From assembly GCF_027943255.1 (NCBI RefSeq), contig NC_072892.1:33317792-33381791 (forward strand): DNA of 64,000 nt, in the 5' to 3' direction. Below, in pieces: positions 12,056-23,684 of this stretch. This DNA is from Anastrepha obliqua. Taxonomy: Eukaryota > Arthropoda > Insecta > Diptera > Tephritidae. How positions within the stretch are numbered: the stretch's first letter is position 1; the number at the start of each line of letters is the position of its first letter. Both the position numbers and the translations under genes were made by a program. The notes under the pieces were generated by a model that saw nothing but the letters and a program-made list of their open reading frames with translations, did no database searches and had not been told where the DNA came from.

Positions 12056-13020
12056 TTTACTGCAGCACAAGTTTCTACAAAAAGTGCAATTGCTCCACAA
12101 GAGAAGTAAGCAACTGCATTCGCTCCGATCTAGCTCATCGGCATCACGTTACCTTCCATACTTTGGAGCCCACGAAAGTCACAAACCTTTAAATCTATGA
12201 GATAACTATGAGACAAACTCTCAACACTAGTCTGAGTTGCACACAGCTTACACCATGTGAGATTTCCGAGTAAACCTCTACAACTCCACAGTTCATTTTA
12301 AAGTCACCCATTAGGATTGATACAACGGAGAGTTTGGAAAAAGTAAGTCTTTCATTTCTTTCTTTTCAAACACATGAGCCTAAGCTTTAATAAAAACTAA
12401 AAAAAGAAAATTGATTCCGTTCCACAGAATGCGCTGATCTGTAGATGGAATGTTACAGATCATTTTGAAGATTTCCGTTTAATATGACCTCCAGCGATCG
12501 CAACGCATACCTACCATAGTGCTCTGCCCCTAAAACACGAACCATAAGAATAATCGGAACGAGCCCCACCTTATATCTATAATTATGCCATAAGATCGGG
12601 GCGCGAAGGTCAACTCCTTCTTGCAAGATTAAATAAAATCGTAGTATTCTTTATCCCCTATTGACGACTTACGTGTCCAGTTCAACTCCATCGTCACAAT
12701 GAAACCCGCTTGTAAAATATTTGGCAAGGAGATTTTTGAAATGAGAGAGAAAGCGACTGACCATCTAATGAAAGAGATTCCGAAATTTTCTTTATTGCTA
12801 AGCAAAGGTAGTACGAACTCTCTGGAAATCCTGGCTTTAAAACTATTACGTTTCCCTGATTTGGGTACCATGAGGGACACGAAGGAAACGAGAAGGGAGA
12901 ATTGTATGCAAAAAAATGGTTGGAAGGGCTGTTTATGAGACCAGTCCCATTTTTCGGCTCAAAGGAGGCAATCTCTCAAAGAACATGGTAGCATTTATAG
13001 ACAGTTAACACCGCATTTCT
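12056..13020. other. Unassigned sequence before a LINE fragment
   Basis: Higher GC than the neighbouring intergenic DNA. Two short reading frames (12699-12938 plus, 12629-12880 minus) have no recognisable domain. It may be an eroded upstream part of the LINE that begins near 13030. Confidence 0.3.
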
Positions 13021-13029
13021 CTGAACTTC

Positions 13030-14030
13030 GGACAGATCTCTCCATCCAAATAGGCAGGATTGGATAGAGGGGAAAATCTGCACGGAAGCTGGCACCACTG
13101 TCTTCACTGATGGCTCCAAGATGGAATCGGGAGTTGGCACAGGGGTTTTCTCTAAATCAGTCAAAATATTTATTTCCTTAAAACTGCCGAACACTGCTAG
13201 TGTTTTTCAAGCAGAAGTCTTTGCGATCCTGCAGGCATGCAAAATACTTAAGGAATGCGGGGACGAGGCAGATATTAAGTGAAGTCACGATTAAGGCTTT
13301 GATAACGTCATGGGTTAGATCGGAATTCGCCAACTCCTGTAAGGAGGAGATTAAATCTCTTGGGTGTGAATGTAGTATGTCTCTGGTGTAGTATTTCCAG
13401 GACAAAGGAACATGGGAGGAAATGAAATTTCTGGTGGGCTTGTCAGAAAGTGGTGGACTGAATTGATCTCATAGATGTGCTGCCCGTTCATTGGCATCCC
13501 CCTAACTGTTGTTAAAGGGGAATTGCACAATTTATTTCTCAGAAAAGCGCAGTACAGATGAAGCTGCACTTCTTTGTGCGCTATTTCAAAAACCCTGGTA
13601 ACTTAGCATATAGACTCAGAACTCAGAAAGTCCTGGGGACTCCACGTTACTCAATTTCCAAACTCGTTGTTGTGTTTATCGGTTATTGGACGTTCGGCAC
13701 ACACTTAGGAAAGCAATGATTATCATTTAATCCACATTGCAGAAGCTGTGGGGAGCTTTCAGAGAAGAAGACTGTTGAGCACTTTCTCTGCAAATCAGCG
13801 GCTTTGGCAACTAGACGATTAAGATCTCTAGATGCTCCTTTCTACGACAGCCTGGAGTAGTGCGCCTCTCCATTACATCAACAGCTCTGGCTGGCTGTAG
13901 ATATCTGCCCGTTGGAGGTCTCAAAATGGTATCAAAACGCGCTGTAGTGCGACTTGGGGGGTGCCAGTCTGGTACTTCAAACATTTCCTGTACCTACCTA
14001 CCTAATATTGCCTTCCACACTAAGGCTTTA
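13030..14030 (+). mobile_element. 5'-truncated R1/LOA-like LINE: RNase H and 3' end
   Basis: Broken frames read VFTDGSKMESGVGTGVF and ASVFQAEVFAILQA (RNase H start), VSLVW near 13380, then SEKKTVEHFLCKSAALATRR and LRSLDAPFYDSLE (Cys-rich tail). The last 270 bp match 35020-35345 (GGTATCAAAACGCGCTGTAG versus GTATCAAAACAGCACTTTAG, GCCAGTCTGGTACTT, CTACCTACCTA). Many stops and frameshifts. It ends about 340 bp downstream of the protease stop, tail to tail with that gene. Confidence 0.7.
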
Positions 14031-14368
14031 AAGTCTCTACTACTGAGCTTTCTTTCAATATTCGGGCAGAGGAACAATTTTAGGCTTAAGGTAATTAAAA
14101 TCTAAATAAAAAAGTGAGCATCGCAATCTTACATTATCAAATACGTGTATTACCTGGTAAATATTATAATTTATGCATTATATACAAACTAATATGGTTT
14201 TTTTTTGTCAGGGTAATAAATATCGAAACTATGTAAATAGGCGACGCACATAAAAAAATTATGTAGACTAGTGATTCGTAACAATGTTTAAATTAGATTA
14301 AAAACAAAAAACGTTTAGAACTAAATCAACATCTAGAATAAAAATATATTCCTCCACTTAGTGCCACA

Positions 14369-14527
14369 CTAGTCACGCGTGTGATCACGAATCCAATCCA
14401 AATATTGCGAAACTCTCGTATAGACGCCAGGATAGCCAGGCTCACCGCATTTGTTGCCGAACGACACCACGCCGAGTTGCACCCACCGCGAGTCAAAGCG
14501 CATCATAAGTGGCCCGCCGGAGTCGCC
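14369..14527 (-). CDS. Exon 6 of the clip protease: catalytic Ser and C terminus
   Basis: The acceptor CTTTCTCAG is followed directly by GGC GAC TCC GGC GGG CCA, the GDSGGP active-site Ser motif. The frame runs 52 codons through [13 protein letters not shown] to a TAG at 14371-14369. The intron before it is only 57 bp. I saw no clear polyadenylation signal in the 270 bp after the stop. Confidence 0.93.
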   Translation of the reverse strand, partial: GDSGGPLMMRFDSRWVQLGVVSFGNKCGEPGYPGVYTRVSQYLDWIRDHTRD

Positions 14528-16789
14528 CTGAGAAAGCAGTTTACTTTAGTATAAAAATAAGCAAAAAATATAGAAAAATGTTACCTGGCACGCATCCACG
14601 CCACCATCCGAGTAGCCGGCGCACACAAAGTTCTCATTGATGGGTTGGAAGTAGGAACGATCGCAGTCCTCATTCCGCCAAATCGGCAATTCAGCTTGAC
14701 GCTGCGTTGTCGACTCTTTGCCACCATAGTAGGTGGTGCCCCAACCCACTACAGTCGCACGACGCCCAGGCAGACGTTCCTTAGGCGGCGCACGTCCCGC
14801 ACGCGGCAAACAAACTGGGATAACATATTTGGACTTACGCACAGGCTTGTCCAGCACCAAAATGGCGATGTCATTATAGAAGCCAATACGTGAGAAACTG
14901 TGCAATGAAAGGAGTGTTTGAGTTACAGAACCAATCCTCTATCTAAAAGATCTACATACCGCTCATGTGCGCGCACTTCTTTCACGGTAAAGGTGACCGG
15001 CGCGGAGGGTTCAGCATCGGTGGATAAGTCGATGTCGCCCAGACGCACAGTGAATTGGCGCGCCGCAAAGCTGTAAGAAAAGATACCAGAGAAGATAGAT
15101 GTGGTCACAATTTAGTTAAATCAATAATTTCGACTTCTTTACTTACGGTTTCTGGCGTGAGTCCCTCGTGCAATGCGCTGCAGTTAGAATATACTTCGTG
15201 CCAATAAGCGACCCGCCACACCAGAACTCGGTACGTTTGGGGCCATGCAAGAAGATCGCCGCCATCCATGGCCATTGGCCATTTGGTGCTTCAACACCGC
15301 CCACAATTCGCCCTGCCGAATACTCCTGCTGTCCGCACTCTTCCGGATCAACTATGTTATTGTTGCCTATGAGTTCCAATTCATTGCCCAACGGGTTCGA
15401 TGTGGTCGTGGTTGTTGTTGTTGTTGAAGGTTTAAGCTGTGGTATCAACACCAAGCTCGGTGAGGAGGCTGGACGTTGTGTAGTTGGTCGCTTCGTTGTG
15501 AGCGCCACAGTCGGCGCTTTCGTGGTCAGCTTGAGCGGTCGCTGTGTTGTAAGCACTGTTGAAGACTCTGCTAATGGACAACAGACACCTGGCACGAATA
15601 AGCTCTTAAAGCAGAGCGACTCGCGCAGACTACTCAAATTCAGCAGCAAAGCTGGACAGCTGCTCAAATCTTCGCAACGACCCAGACGTCCGCTAGGTGT
15701 TTTGCAATAGTTCTCCACATCTTTGCCAGAAATATCTTCAGTAGTGGTTGTAATCTGATCAATGCGATCATTTGCAATGTGGCTGGTTGTTGGCAGCGTC
15801 GTGGTGGTGGGTCTTAAGGTGGTTGGTGGTTTGTTTAACTGTTGCGATTGACCGGTTGCACTACCATTGGCTGGGTTTGTGGCCGCGGGTTTCTTCACCT
15901 TATTGCGGTTCTTCTTCTTCTTTTTCTTCTTTTTTGTCTCCTTAGTTTCGACAAACATCGGCTTAGCAGGCGTTCCGTTTTCGCCCACACGCTTGTCGGC
16001 CATCAACAAACCCGTCACTTTCTGGTCTGTGATCAGATTACTTTGATTAGGCAGTGGCGCGAGAATTTTCGCTGTTGGGCTTATGTCATTGAACTTTCTA
16101 GATGGCGTTGCGGTCGTTGTTGCAATCGTCGTAGCGCTTGTAGTACTTAGAATACCAACAGTAGTCGATTCAACACCACTAGCACTAACTTCATTTGCCG
16201 CTGGTGCCTCATATGAATCCTGTTTCGACTCGTGACCACCGCGCGTTATGTCCACCAACAGATGGCCCATTGTGTTGAGAGCACCCAAGGTTTCCGAAAT
16301 GCGATTGAAAGCCGATTGTGACAACAAACGTGGCACCGACTCATCACTACTGCTATCTGTGCTGCTCTCCTCACCGCTGTCATCATAGTACTCGTCGCCA
16401 TCATCATCATCCTCATATTCAGAATTTGTATCGCGACTTTCAGATTCTGAATCGGAATCAGAATCGGAATATGTTGACTCATTGCTAATCTTCAGGCGAT
16501 TTGTCTGATTCCATTTGTTAGTCTCCACTCGTCCAACTCGTCGAACATTCTCACCCTTTGCGGTGGCTCGTGAGAATGGTGAGTCCGATTGCGACTGAAA
16601 AAAAGACGCTGCCTTAAAAGTAGATATGAATCCAAACTTTATGCTTAACTAAATAAACCGATGCTCTGTTCAGTTTGAAACATCGTAACTTACATTGGTC
16701 GTTGGTCAAGTGTCTCGGCTCGTAGTCGTCATCTGAATCCGAGCTGGTTGCTTGTACCAGCCCTTGCGACAGGAAAATTACAGAGAGCG
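14369..16789 (-). CDS. Secreted clip-domain trypsin-like serine protease, exons 2-6
   Basis: Five exons on the minus strand: 16789-16694, 16608-15147, 15070-14960, 14897-14585 and 14527-14369 (stop TAG). With exon 1 at 52088-52052 they encode 725 aa. Order: signal peptide (1-26), acidic Ser/Asp/Glu region (about 89-134), eight lysines in a row (270-277), Thr-rich linker, clip domain with six cysteines (346-388; the last two adjacent), Thr/Pro linker (393-449), activation site R478|IVGG, trypsin domain to 725. The triad is intact: His523 (TAAHC), Asp578 (NDIA), Ser676 (GDSGGP). Asp670 six residues before the Ser predicts cleavage after Arg/Lys. Cys469 before the activation site can pair with Cys597 to keep the prodomain attached. 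Clip proteases act in extracellular cascades (Toll, melanization, cuticle or development); the substrate is unknown. From memory it resembles the Drosophila l(2)k05911/CG8172 group, but I could not check this. Confidence 0.93.
14585..14897 (-). CDS. Exon 5 of the clip protease: catalytic Asp and S1-pocket Asp
   Basis: The acceptor ATTGCACAG and donor CCAG|GTAACA bound 104 codons (residues 570-673). It carries the catalytic Asp in FYNDIAIL, the VVGWG strand, several disulfide cysteines and DACQ, whose Asp sits at the bottom of the substrate pocket. Confidence 0.92.
14960..15070 (-). CDS. Exon 4 of the clip protease
   Basis: The acceptor TTCTTACAG and donor GAGCG|GTATGT are both good. It encodes residues 533-569 ([15 protein letters not shown] onward), the stretch between catalytic His and Asp. 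Phase 2 at both ends keeps the reading frame with exons 3 and 5. Confidence 0.9.
15147..16608 (-). CDS. Exon 3 of the clip protease: acidic region, clip domain, activation site, catalytic His
   Basis: This 1462 nt exon holds most of the prodomain and the start of the protease domain. The acceptor GGCAG gives the phase demanded by exon 2 and the frame stays open to the donor AACC|GTAAGT. It contains the Asp/Ser/Glu-rich region, the poly-Lys run, two Thr-rich linkers, the six clip-domain cysteines, IVGG and the His of TAAHC. A longest-ORF start at 16528 is a GTG inside the exon, not the real start. Confidence 0.88.
16694..16789 (-). CDS. Exon 2 of the clip protease: rest of signal peptide and start of mature chain
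   Basis: The acceptor TTTTCAG lies just upstream (16790). Only one frame is open: 2 bases, 31 codons, 1 base. It encodes residues 14-44, the second half of the hydrophobic core, the cleavage site and the acidic start [10 protein letters not shown]. The donor is AAT|GTAAGT. A weaker internal donor (CTG|GTACAA) would be in phase with another exon 3 acceptor at 16595, so the exact junction is somewhat uncertain. Confidence 0.8.
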
Positions 16790-17395
16790 CTGAAAATGGA
16801 GCAAGAGAAATGTGTTATAAATATGGTGGTAGAAAGAGGCTACACTTAATTTACTAATGGAGAAAATACTGCAACAAATATGCTGGGATGCTGAAAATGA
16901 TATTATTCGCACCCTAAGAATTTTTCCGATTTTATTGAAGCTAACCGAAAAAACTAAGGATTTCCCTATTTGATGATGTGCTAATTTTGGAAAGCTTTGC
17001 CAATTTCTTAATCAATACTAAAGGTTTTTATATCCTCTTAGACCCATCGAACCACCCAACAAAGAACAAGGCCTAGACAAAATATCGGCTTGTGTTCTAA
17101 AAAAATAAACTCATGCCGCTTTCAAACAGGTTTTTTTTTACAGAATTGTATTCAGATTGTGCCGAAACACAGGAGTTGCCCACTTTTGTATAACAAAGTT
17201 ATTTATTTAATCCAAGAATTTTCAATCTTACAGACTACGAATAGCAAAGGCAAACTTAAAACTAAAAATGTAATAAATTCAAAAGCTTGAAAAAAGCTAC
17301 TCTTCAAACAGAAAAGTCAAGGAAGACGGCATAACTAATAGCACTAAATTCACAATTCACGATAAATAGGTCGAGCGATTGGAGCATTAGAAAAA

Positions 17396-18320
17396 TAGTT
17401 AATTCTCACGTAATCCTCATCCATGTATACACAGATGGTTCAAAGCTCTAGGGCAGGGTGGGAGAAGGTGTATATTCCGAGCATCTGGGGATCTCCTTCA
17501 GTTTTCGGCTCCCCGACTACTGTAGTGTCTTTCAGGCTGAACTTATGGCAATAATAAAAACCGCGACACTGGTACAGTGTGATGCGATATCTGGAAATGA
17601 CGTCTACATTTTCACTGACAGCCAGGCGGCGATAAAATCCCTCACAAAACAGTCGACAACCTCTAAGGTTGTCCACATCTCTTAACGAGGTGGCTGAGTC
17701 ATTTCGCCTAAGGATAATATGGGTTCCTGGCCATCGCGACGCTGAGGGTAACTGTAGGGCCGATGAACTAGCGAGACTCGGCACCAAGCTGACCGATGAG
17801 TACATAGACAATGACATAGACATATCCTTACCAACATGTAAGCTACTTATCTTTGAAGAAATCGTAAGAAAAGCAAACGAAAGATGGCGTAATGAAGTCA
17901 CCTGTAAAATCGCCCGTGGACTGTGGTCGACTCTGAATCCTAAACGCGCAGAATCTTTACTAAGCCACAATAAACACAGCCTTCGCAGACCGATTTCAGT
18001 CATAACAGGACATTTTCTAATAAGTAGGTACGCCCAAGTCGTCTTGATGAGAAAGAGATAGAGACAATCTTGCACCTTCTGTGGCATTGTCAAACTCTAA
18101 CCAGACGGAGATTTGCTATTCTAGGCAGACAATTTTTCAACGAATTGGAAGATCTCAGTTCTGCAGAAATAGGAGGTATTCTAAAATTTTTGAAAAGCAC
18201 ACACTGGTTTTTGTAGAATTAGGAAAAGCTCCCCACGCGGTATCACAATGGGCTATGAGCCTGACAGGACAACCGCTTCAACCTAACCTAACCGAACCTA
18301 ATCCCTATAGAACGGAAGTA
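17396..18320 (+). mobile_element. 5'-truncated LINE: RNase H domain and 3' end
   Basis: It opens with HVYTDGSKL and reads SVFQAELMAIIKTA, VYIFTDSQAAIKSL and RLRIIWVPGHRDAEGNCRAD, ELARLG: three of the RNase H acidic motifs. Frames are broken near 17460, 17675 and 18060. RPISVITGHFLI and a Cys-rich tail follow. The 3' end carries GGTATCACAATGGGCTATG. It lies within intron 1 and is tail to tail with the next LINE. Confidence 0.75.
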
Positions 18321-18377
18321 AGCTACGAAGAGGACATTGGAAAACATTAGGGTAGCCAGGTTGCTTGTCTAAGACAA

Positions 18378-19840
18378 GACACCCGGTGACCCTTAGTCCC
18401 ATTGTGATACCTGCATTTGATTTCCATCCCCTAACTAAGTTGCTTAAACCACTTAGATATTTTTAAAAAGGTCCTTCCTTCTTCCTCTAAAAGTCCTTCC
18501 TTTCAAATTTCTCATGTCGTCAAAGAAATAATCGCTAAGATATTTGGCACGACTTCTTTGAAGTACAGGACATTCACAGAGGAGGTGTTGTACCGACTCA
18601 ATTTTTTCTTCATCTCCACAACTCTTGCAGAAGTTATTGTTGATCTGTTCAAGCAGACATTTTGTCCTTCTACGATTCACTTTTGGCCAGAGCGCTTTGG
18701 AGACCCTGCATTTTGTAGTCAGACACCACCTTCTATTGGGTTTCCGCGATAACGCTCAAGCCAATCGCAGCGTACAGTTAATTTAGAGGAATGCTAACGT
18801 CCTCTACCACTCACTGAAGATCAAGTTCAGAGTCTTTCCTGGCACACTCATCCGCTCTTTCATTTTGATCTACTACAGAGTGGTTGGGGACCCAACAAAG
18901 TGTGACGATGTTGTTGGATAAGCCAAAGCGACCTCCCGCATTTTTTAACACATCTTGAGTTGATGTGCGTAGAAACCAGTGCCTGGATTGCTGCTTGACT
19001 ATCAATTTAAAAAAAAATGTTAAGTTTTTCTGGAGGTAAGTCCATTAGTCTTATTGTTTTTACTGCTTTGTCTATAGCGTAGATCACTGCTTGGCATACG
19101 CTACATCAGTCAGGGAGTCTAAAGGAGCAATTTAAGGGCAATTATCCCGAGTACAATCCCGATCCAGTGCCATTATCCATCTTTGAGTGGTCAGTATAAA
19201 TACTCGTATGGTCACCATACTATCATCTGATATGACTGTAGTATGCCAATCTTTTTTATCGGGTATTCTTAGAGTATAAATCTTTGTTGAAATCTATCTT
19301 GGGATTCAGATAGTCTGTTTTCGATGCATCTTACGAATGTTAATCCTGGAAGCAGATTTGGCCGCTATAGGCTGCTATATAAGAGTGTGTCTGCTCCGCC
19401 TTCCTCATACGAAAGCTCCATAAATCATAATAGGTCTGATGATCCTATTGTACGCCTAGTCGTTTTTATATGGTTTAAGATCCCAGTTTTTCCCCAATTG
19501 TCCTCTTACAGATAAAGAGGGCATTAAAAGCTTGCTTCAACCTTTCCTTTTCCAAGAAAGCTTTGAGTCCAGAATTATGCCAAGGTACTTGGCTTCCTTC
19601 GATAGGGTTAGTATTACTCCATCTATAGGCGACAACTGAAAACTTGGTATCTTATATCTTCTAGTGCACAGAACGAGTTCGGTCTTGACTGGGTTAACCA
19701 TTAGACCGTTTGAGGTCGCCCACTTACAGAGTTCCTTTAACGCTGATTGCATGAGCCCGCTGATAGTCGAGCTGAACTTCTCTGTCATCAGGATGACTAT
19801 ATCGTCTACAGCGAGATTACTTCTCCCACGAGAATATTAT
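18378..19840 (-). mobile_element. LINE remnant: end of RT, RNase H and Cys-rich tail
   Basis: Minus strand, 5' to 3': AVDDIVILM (degenerate YADD box, about 19800), CKWATSNGLMVNPVKTELVL and EAKYLGIILDSKLSW (RT thumb), NIVTLCWVPNHSVVDQNERA (RNase H, about 18900), CKSCGDEEKIESVQHLLCEC (18.6 kb). The 3' end carries GGTATCACAATGGGAC. No continuous frame remains. Confidence 0.75.
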
Positions 19841-20885
19841 ACCATACAAATTATGTGCTCAACTCACCTGGAGTCTTGACGATAATGCTATACTAAATTT
19901 CGAAGAATTTCATATTTCTCACAATGATGACCTGGAAGGCGATTTTGAGAAAGTTCAGATGGAATTCAAGCTGTGATGTAAATTAATTTACAAAATTTTT
20001 TAAATAGAAAGAAGTATGTATGAGAAAGAAAGTTAATTTTCATTACTTCGCCGGCTCAAAACATATTTAAAAAAGAGCGGCTGTCAGAAGAGCGGTTGAG
20101 GAAGCACCACTTTACTTCCGCGGTGGAATGAATTTTAGAAAAATTTGTTAAAAATAAGAGAAGATGATTTTTTTATTTTCTTTTATATGCAGATGTATAC
20201 CTATATTTCATTATTTATATTTTATTATTTATTTATTTTATATTTTATTATTTATTTATATTAAATATTTTTATATTTACACTTATTATTTATTTTATAC
20301 AAAAATAGAAATTAAAAGCAAAACTGGATAGATATCAAGATGCGGCAACTCATATGCACAGTAGACTGGCGCATATTTAGTAAACTTAAAAGTTATGGAA
20401 ACAAATCGAAGCTAATTTAGTAATGTCAAATTTCAATAGATCGAAAAATCAAAATTTTTGGAAAGAATAATGAATTAAATGGACAAAGTATAGAATTAAC
20501 TACTTATAGGATATTTCGTAATGAAACCAAATCGACAAAAGCTGATAAATCCTGCGTTTGATTTAGTTCAAAAATCACTAAACGTCTAAACTCCATTCTG
20601 CTTTATAATATCCATACTTCAAATATACGCCATCTGAAATTTCACTACCAATAGTCATTTGGTACGAAAGCCAAGTACTTCAAAATATTCTCCGCCATCG
20701 GCTGCTCCAAGAGTTTAATTGAAAAATGTTGTTATGCAACAAAAGTTTAAGTAAAAGTTATTTCATTTATTATTACCCATAAATGAGAAAGTAAAAGCGA
20801 ATTCCACGAAATGAGAAACCAAAATAAAGAACACTTTACTGTATGTTTCGTTTTAAAGTAACTTTATATGTGTATGTATGTATAT
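19841..20885. other. AT-rich sequence, no recognisable feature
   Basis: A TTTATTATTTATTTATATT-type low-complexity run at about 20200-20290, otherwise nothing assignable. Confidence 0.45.
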
Positions 20886-20887
20886 AT

Positions 20888-22632
20888 ACCTGTGCTCACA
20901 TAATTGAGTCACTTCGAAATTTCAAATATTTCCAAATATATATCCAACTTAACTATTCGATTGCAAAATTCTTCTTTAGTCATTATTCTTAGTACCGTTA
21001 TTCTCTTCTTCTTAATTGGCGCTATAACCGCTTACGCGATTTTGGCCGAGCTTAACAAAGCGCGCCAGTCGTTTCTTTCTCGTGCTAACCGGCACCAATT
21101 GGACACACCAAGTGAAGCCAAGTCCTTCTCCACCTGATCTTTCCAACGCAGAGGACGCCTTCCTCTTCCTCTGCTACCACCAGCTGGTACCGCATCGAAT
21201 ACTTTCAAAGCCGGAGCGTTTGTATCCATTCGGACGACATGACCCAGCCAACGAAGCCGCTGGATCTTTATTCGCTGCGTCTATGTCTCTGTCGTCGTAA
21301 AGCTCATACAGCTCAGCTAGTACCGTTATTACAAAAGAATAATTAAATTATTGATGGCTTAATCTGTAGAATGCCACGTGGAAGACATTTATCCGTTGAA
21401 GAGCGTGGTCTGATTAAAGGGCTAAGCGAAAATGGCAAAAGTATTTATGAAACTGCTGCTAGAGTAAATCGGCATAGGAATACCATCAGCAACTTTCTTA
21501 AAAATCCAGAAACATATGGTCAACTCAACCGAAGAGGCAGATCAACTAACATCGACAGCAGATGCAAACGATAAATTCGTCGTCTGGCTGCTCAAAAAGA
21601 AATGTCTTGCAAGAAAATCAAATACCATTTAAGTCTTAAGGTCACCAATAGACGAATACATCAAATTTTGGTCGAGGACGGAACACTTAAATATTGTTTG
21701 CGGGAGCCGGTACCAAGACTATTGTCACGCCACATTAAGACTCGCTTAGCAATGGCCGGAAAATATAAATTTTGTACTAACCAATTCCGCAACGTTGTAT
21801 TTTCGGACGAAAAAAAGTTCAACTTAAATGGTCCAGATGGTTGCCAGAAATATTGGCCGGACCCTAGGCAACCACGGCGAACGCGTCATAAGCGGAACCA
21901 CGGTGACGGCTCTCTGATGATTTGGGCCGCTTTCGGACATGGTGAAAAGTCTCCAATTTGTTTTATTCCGACAAGAACCAACGCAGAATTCTATGTTGAA
22001 ATATTAGAGGATGTTCTCATTGAGTTTGCGGGAAACATATAGGGAGACGACTGGGCTTTCCAGCAAGACAACGCCCCAATCCATACGGCTCGTTTAAACT
22101 AAGGCCTTTCTACGGTCAAGAAAAATTTCAGTTCAGGATTGGCCAGCACTAAGTCCCGATTTTAAACCAATTGAGGACCAATTGAGGGGAATATTGTCGG
22201 CCCGTATTTATAAAAATTTTTGGCATTTTGAGACAATCAAAGACCTGAAAGGTAATATACTTTAGTGGAAGAGTGGGATAAGATAGGTGATTCCACTCTT
22301 CAAAACTTGGCAGACTCTATGCCTAAACGTATAAATTATGTGCTTTCTCAAAATGGAAAACATATTAATTATTAGAAAATTGAAAGCTATAGAAACGTTG
22401 AAAAAAGTGTAATGAAAGGCCAATGCACATATACTTATTTCATATGAAGTTATTTTAATTTCTTTTCTTAATTAATAAGTTTACTCAAGTTGACTTTTTG
22501 TTATATAATTTTTTGTTCCTATTTTTCCTAAATATATATTCAAATATTGGTTGAACCTTTCTCCTGCTTCTTTATAGTTTTTTTGATTTGAAAATACCCT
22601 TGCACATATACTTATTTCTGTGAGGTTTGTAA
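20888..22632 (+). mobile_element. Tc3-like (DD34E) transposon relic, interrupted by a LINE
   Basis: The transposase begins MPRGRHLSVEERGLIKGLSE (21371), has a stop near 21571, then continues from 21602 with an HTH, the first catalytic Asp (VVFSDEKKFNLNGPDG), GSLMIWAAFG and the second Asp (AFQQDNAPIHTA). The Glu (SPDFKPIED) follows after 103 nt, i.e. 34 codons plus a 1-nt frameshift. An in-frame TAG breaks it at 22040. The end at about 20888 (CTCACATAATTGAGT) weakly matches the inverted right end near 22630 (CTCACAGAAATAAGT). The 5' part is split by the LINE at 21003-21317. Confidence 0.75.
21003..21317 (-). mobile_element. 5'-truncated RTE-like LINE 3' end with 13 bp target duplication
   Basis: The minus strand codes LRWKDQVEKDLASLGVSNWC, RLARERNDWRALLSSAK, the conserved C terminus of RTE-type reverse transcriptases. 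It ends GCGCCAATTAAGAAGAAGAG. The flanks are identical 13-mers TAGTACCGTTATT (20990-21002 and 21318-21330). It sits in the 5' part of the Tc3-like element and so is younger than it. Confidence 0.85.
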
Positions 22633-22639
22633 CAAAAAC

Positions 22640-23675
22640 CTTATAAATTACAGTTCTAAACTTTGTAGGAAATTTATGAAAATTTCAAAAATTTCAAAAA
22701 ATTATCATCAAAATTCTTATCTTTCTAATCGGCATCTTTAGAAAGCTTCTGAGTATGTAACTTTATAGTACATCAAATTTTAGTACAATAAAGTGAAAGT
22801 TTAGAGTCGCTCAAATGGCGCGCCTATTTTTGCCACCTTTTTTGTTTTGTTTGTAAACAATGTTGACAATTTTCCTCCATACGAAAAACTTCCAAAAGTA
22901 TGCTATGAGACAAGGCGAATCTATTAAAGGTTGTGTTGGTAAATCAGCTGATATGTTTTTTTCTGTCGCAGTGTCCATGTGGCTATCAGCAGAGAATAAA
23001 ACAAGGCGAATTAAATTTTTATTTTCTACTTTTCCATTACTTTGCTGTGACAATCAAACATACAAAACATTGTTGTTGGTCTTCTTTTTCAGAGAAGAAG
23101 ATACCAAAGCGCATGCGCTAAATATGTCGATCGGCAGTCCGAGCTTTTGTTTACAAACGATTTTTAGCAGCCATTTTTTGCTCATTGCTTTTGCATAATT
23201 TTTTGCTCACTTTGTAATTTAAACACTTTAAAACTGCAGCTTAAAGTAATAAAAATATTTAAATAAAAATATTTATGTAGGTTAGTTATAAAAAAAATGG
23301 ATTTTTAACCACGCGAAATGTTGGTCAAACTTTAATGGTTCATTGATTACTCACAGCAGTGGCATCATAAAGTAGTGATACGGAAAGAAAAATAATAAAA
23401 AAAGATAGGATTGGTGTTAAGTACGGGTGAATTCCACTGGAGTGATGTAAATTTGTTTGTTTTTCCTTAATTATTTATTATTTTTTTGTTTATTTATTGC
23501 GACTTTTAGTGAAAGTGAACAACATTTTTGAAGTAAGAAGTGTAAGGAGCAGTGGGAAGGCATATAAATAATTGCAGTAAGCGCTGAAAAGCTTCTGCTA
23601 CAATCTTTATTCACACAACTATGTCATTGCTGTAAATTTTGTTATCCCAAAAATATACAAATTGTGCTCATCTTC
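22640..23675. other. 1 kb without a recognisable gene
   Basis: Two short blocks, CAAGGCGAATCTATTAAAG (22913) and CAAGGCGAATTAAATTTT (23003), suggest an unassigned repeat. TGTTTACAAACGATTTT near 23150 is also unassigned. Confidence 0.35.
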
Positions 23676-23684
23676 ACCACTATA

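Noticed and set aside
15168..15710. 180-codon plus-strand frame opposite exon 3
   Set aside because: Antisense shadow of the protease; its Val runs are the complement of the coded Thr tract.
15143..16528. Open frame starting at 16528 taken as the protease N terminus
   Set aside because: The start codon there is GTG and the frame stays open upstream to a splice acceptor; it lies inside exon 3.
16594..16600. Splice acceptor TTTTTTTCAG immediately before TCGCAATCG
   Set aside because: After the strong exon 2 donor (AAT|GTAAGT) it would shift the frame into a TGA 15 codons on. The GGCAG acceptor 14 bp upstream keeps the frame. It remains possible only with the weak donor CTG|GTACAA.
20904..21137. 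77-codon protein with a membrane segment
   Set aside because: It is a chance fusion across the junction of the Tc3-like element and the LINE inserted at 21003.
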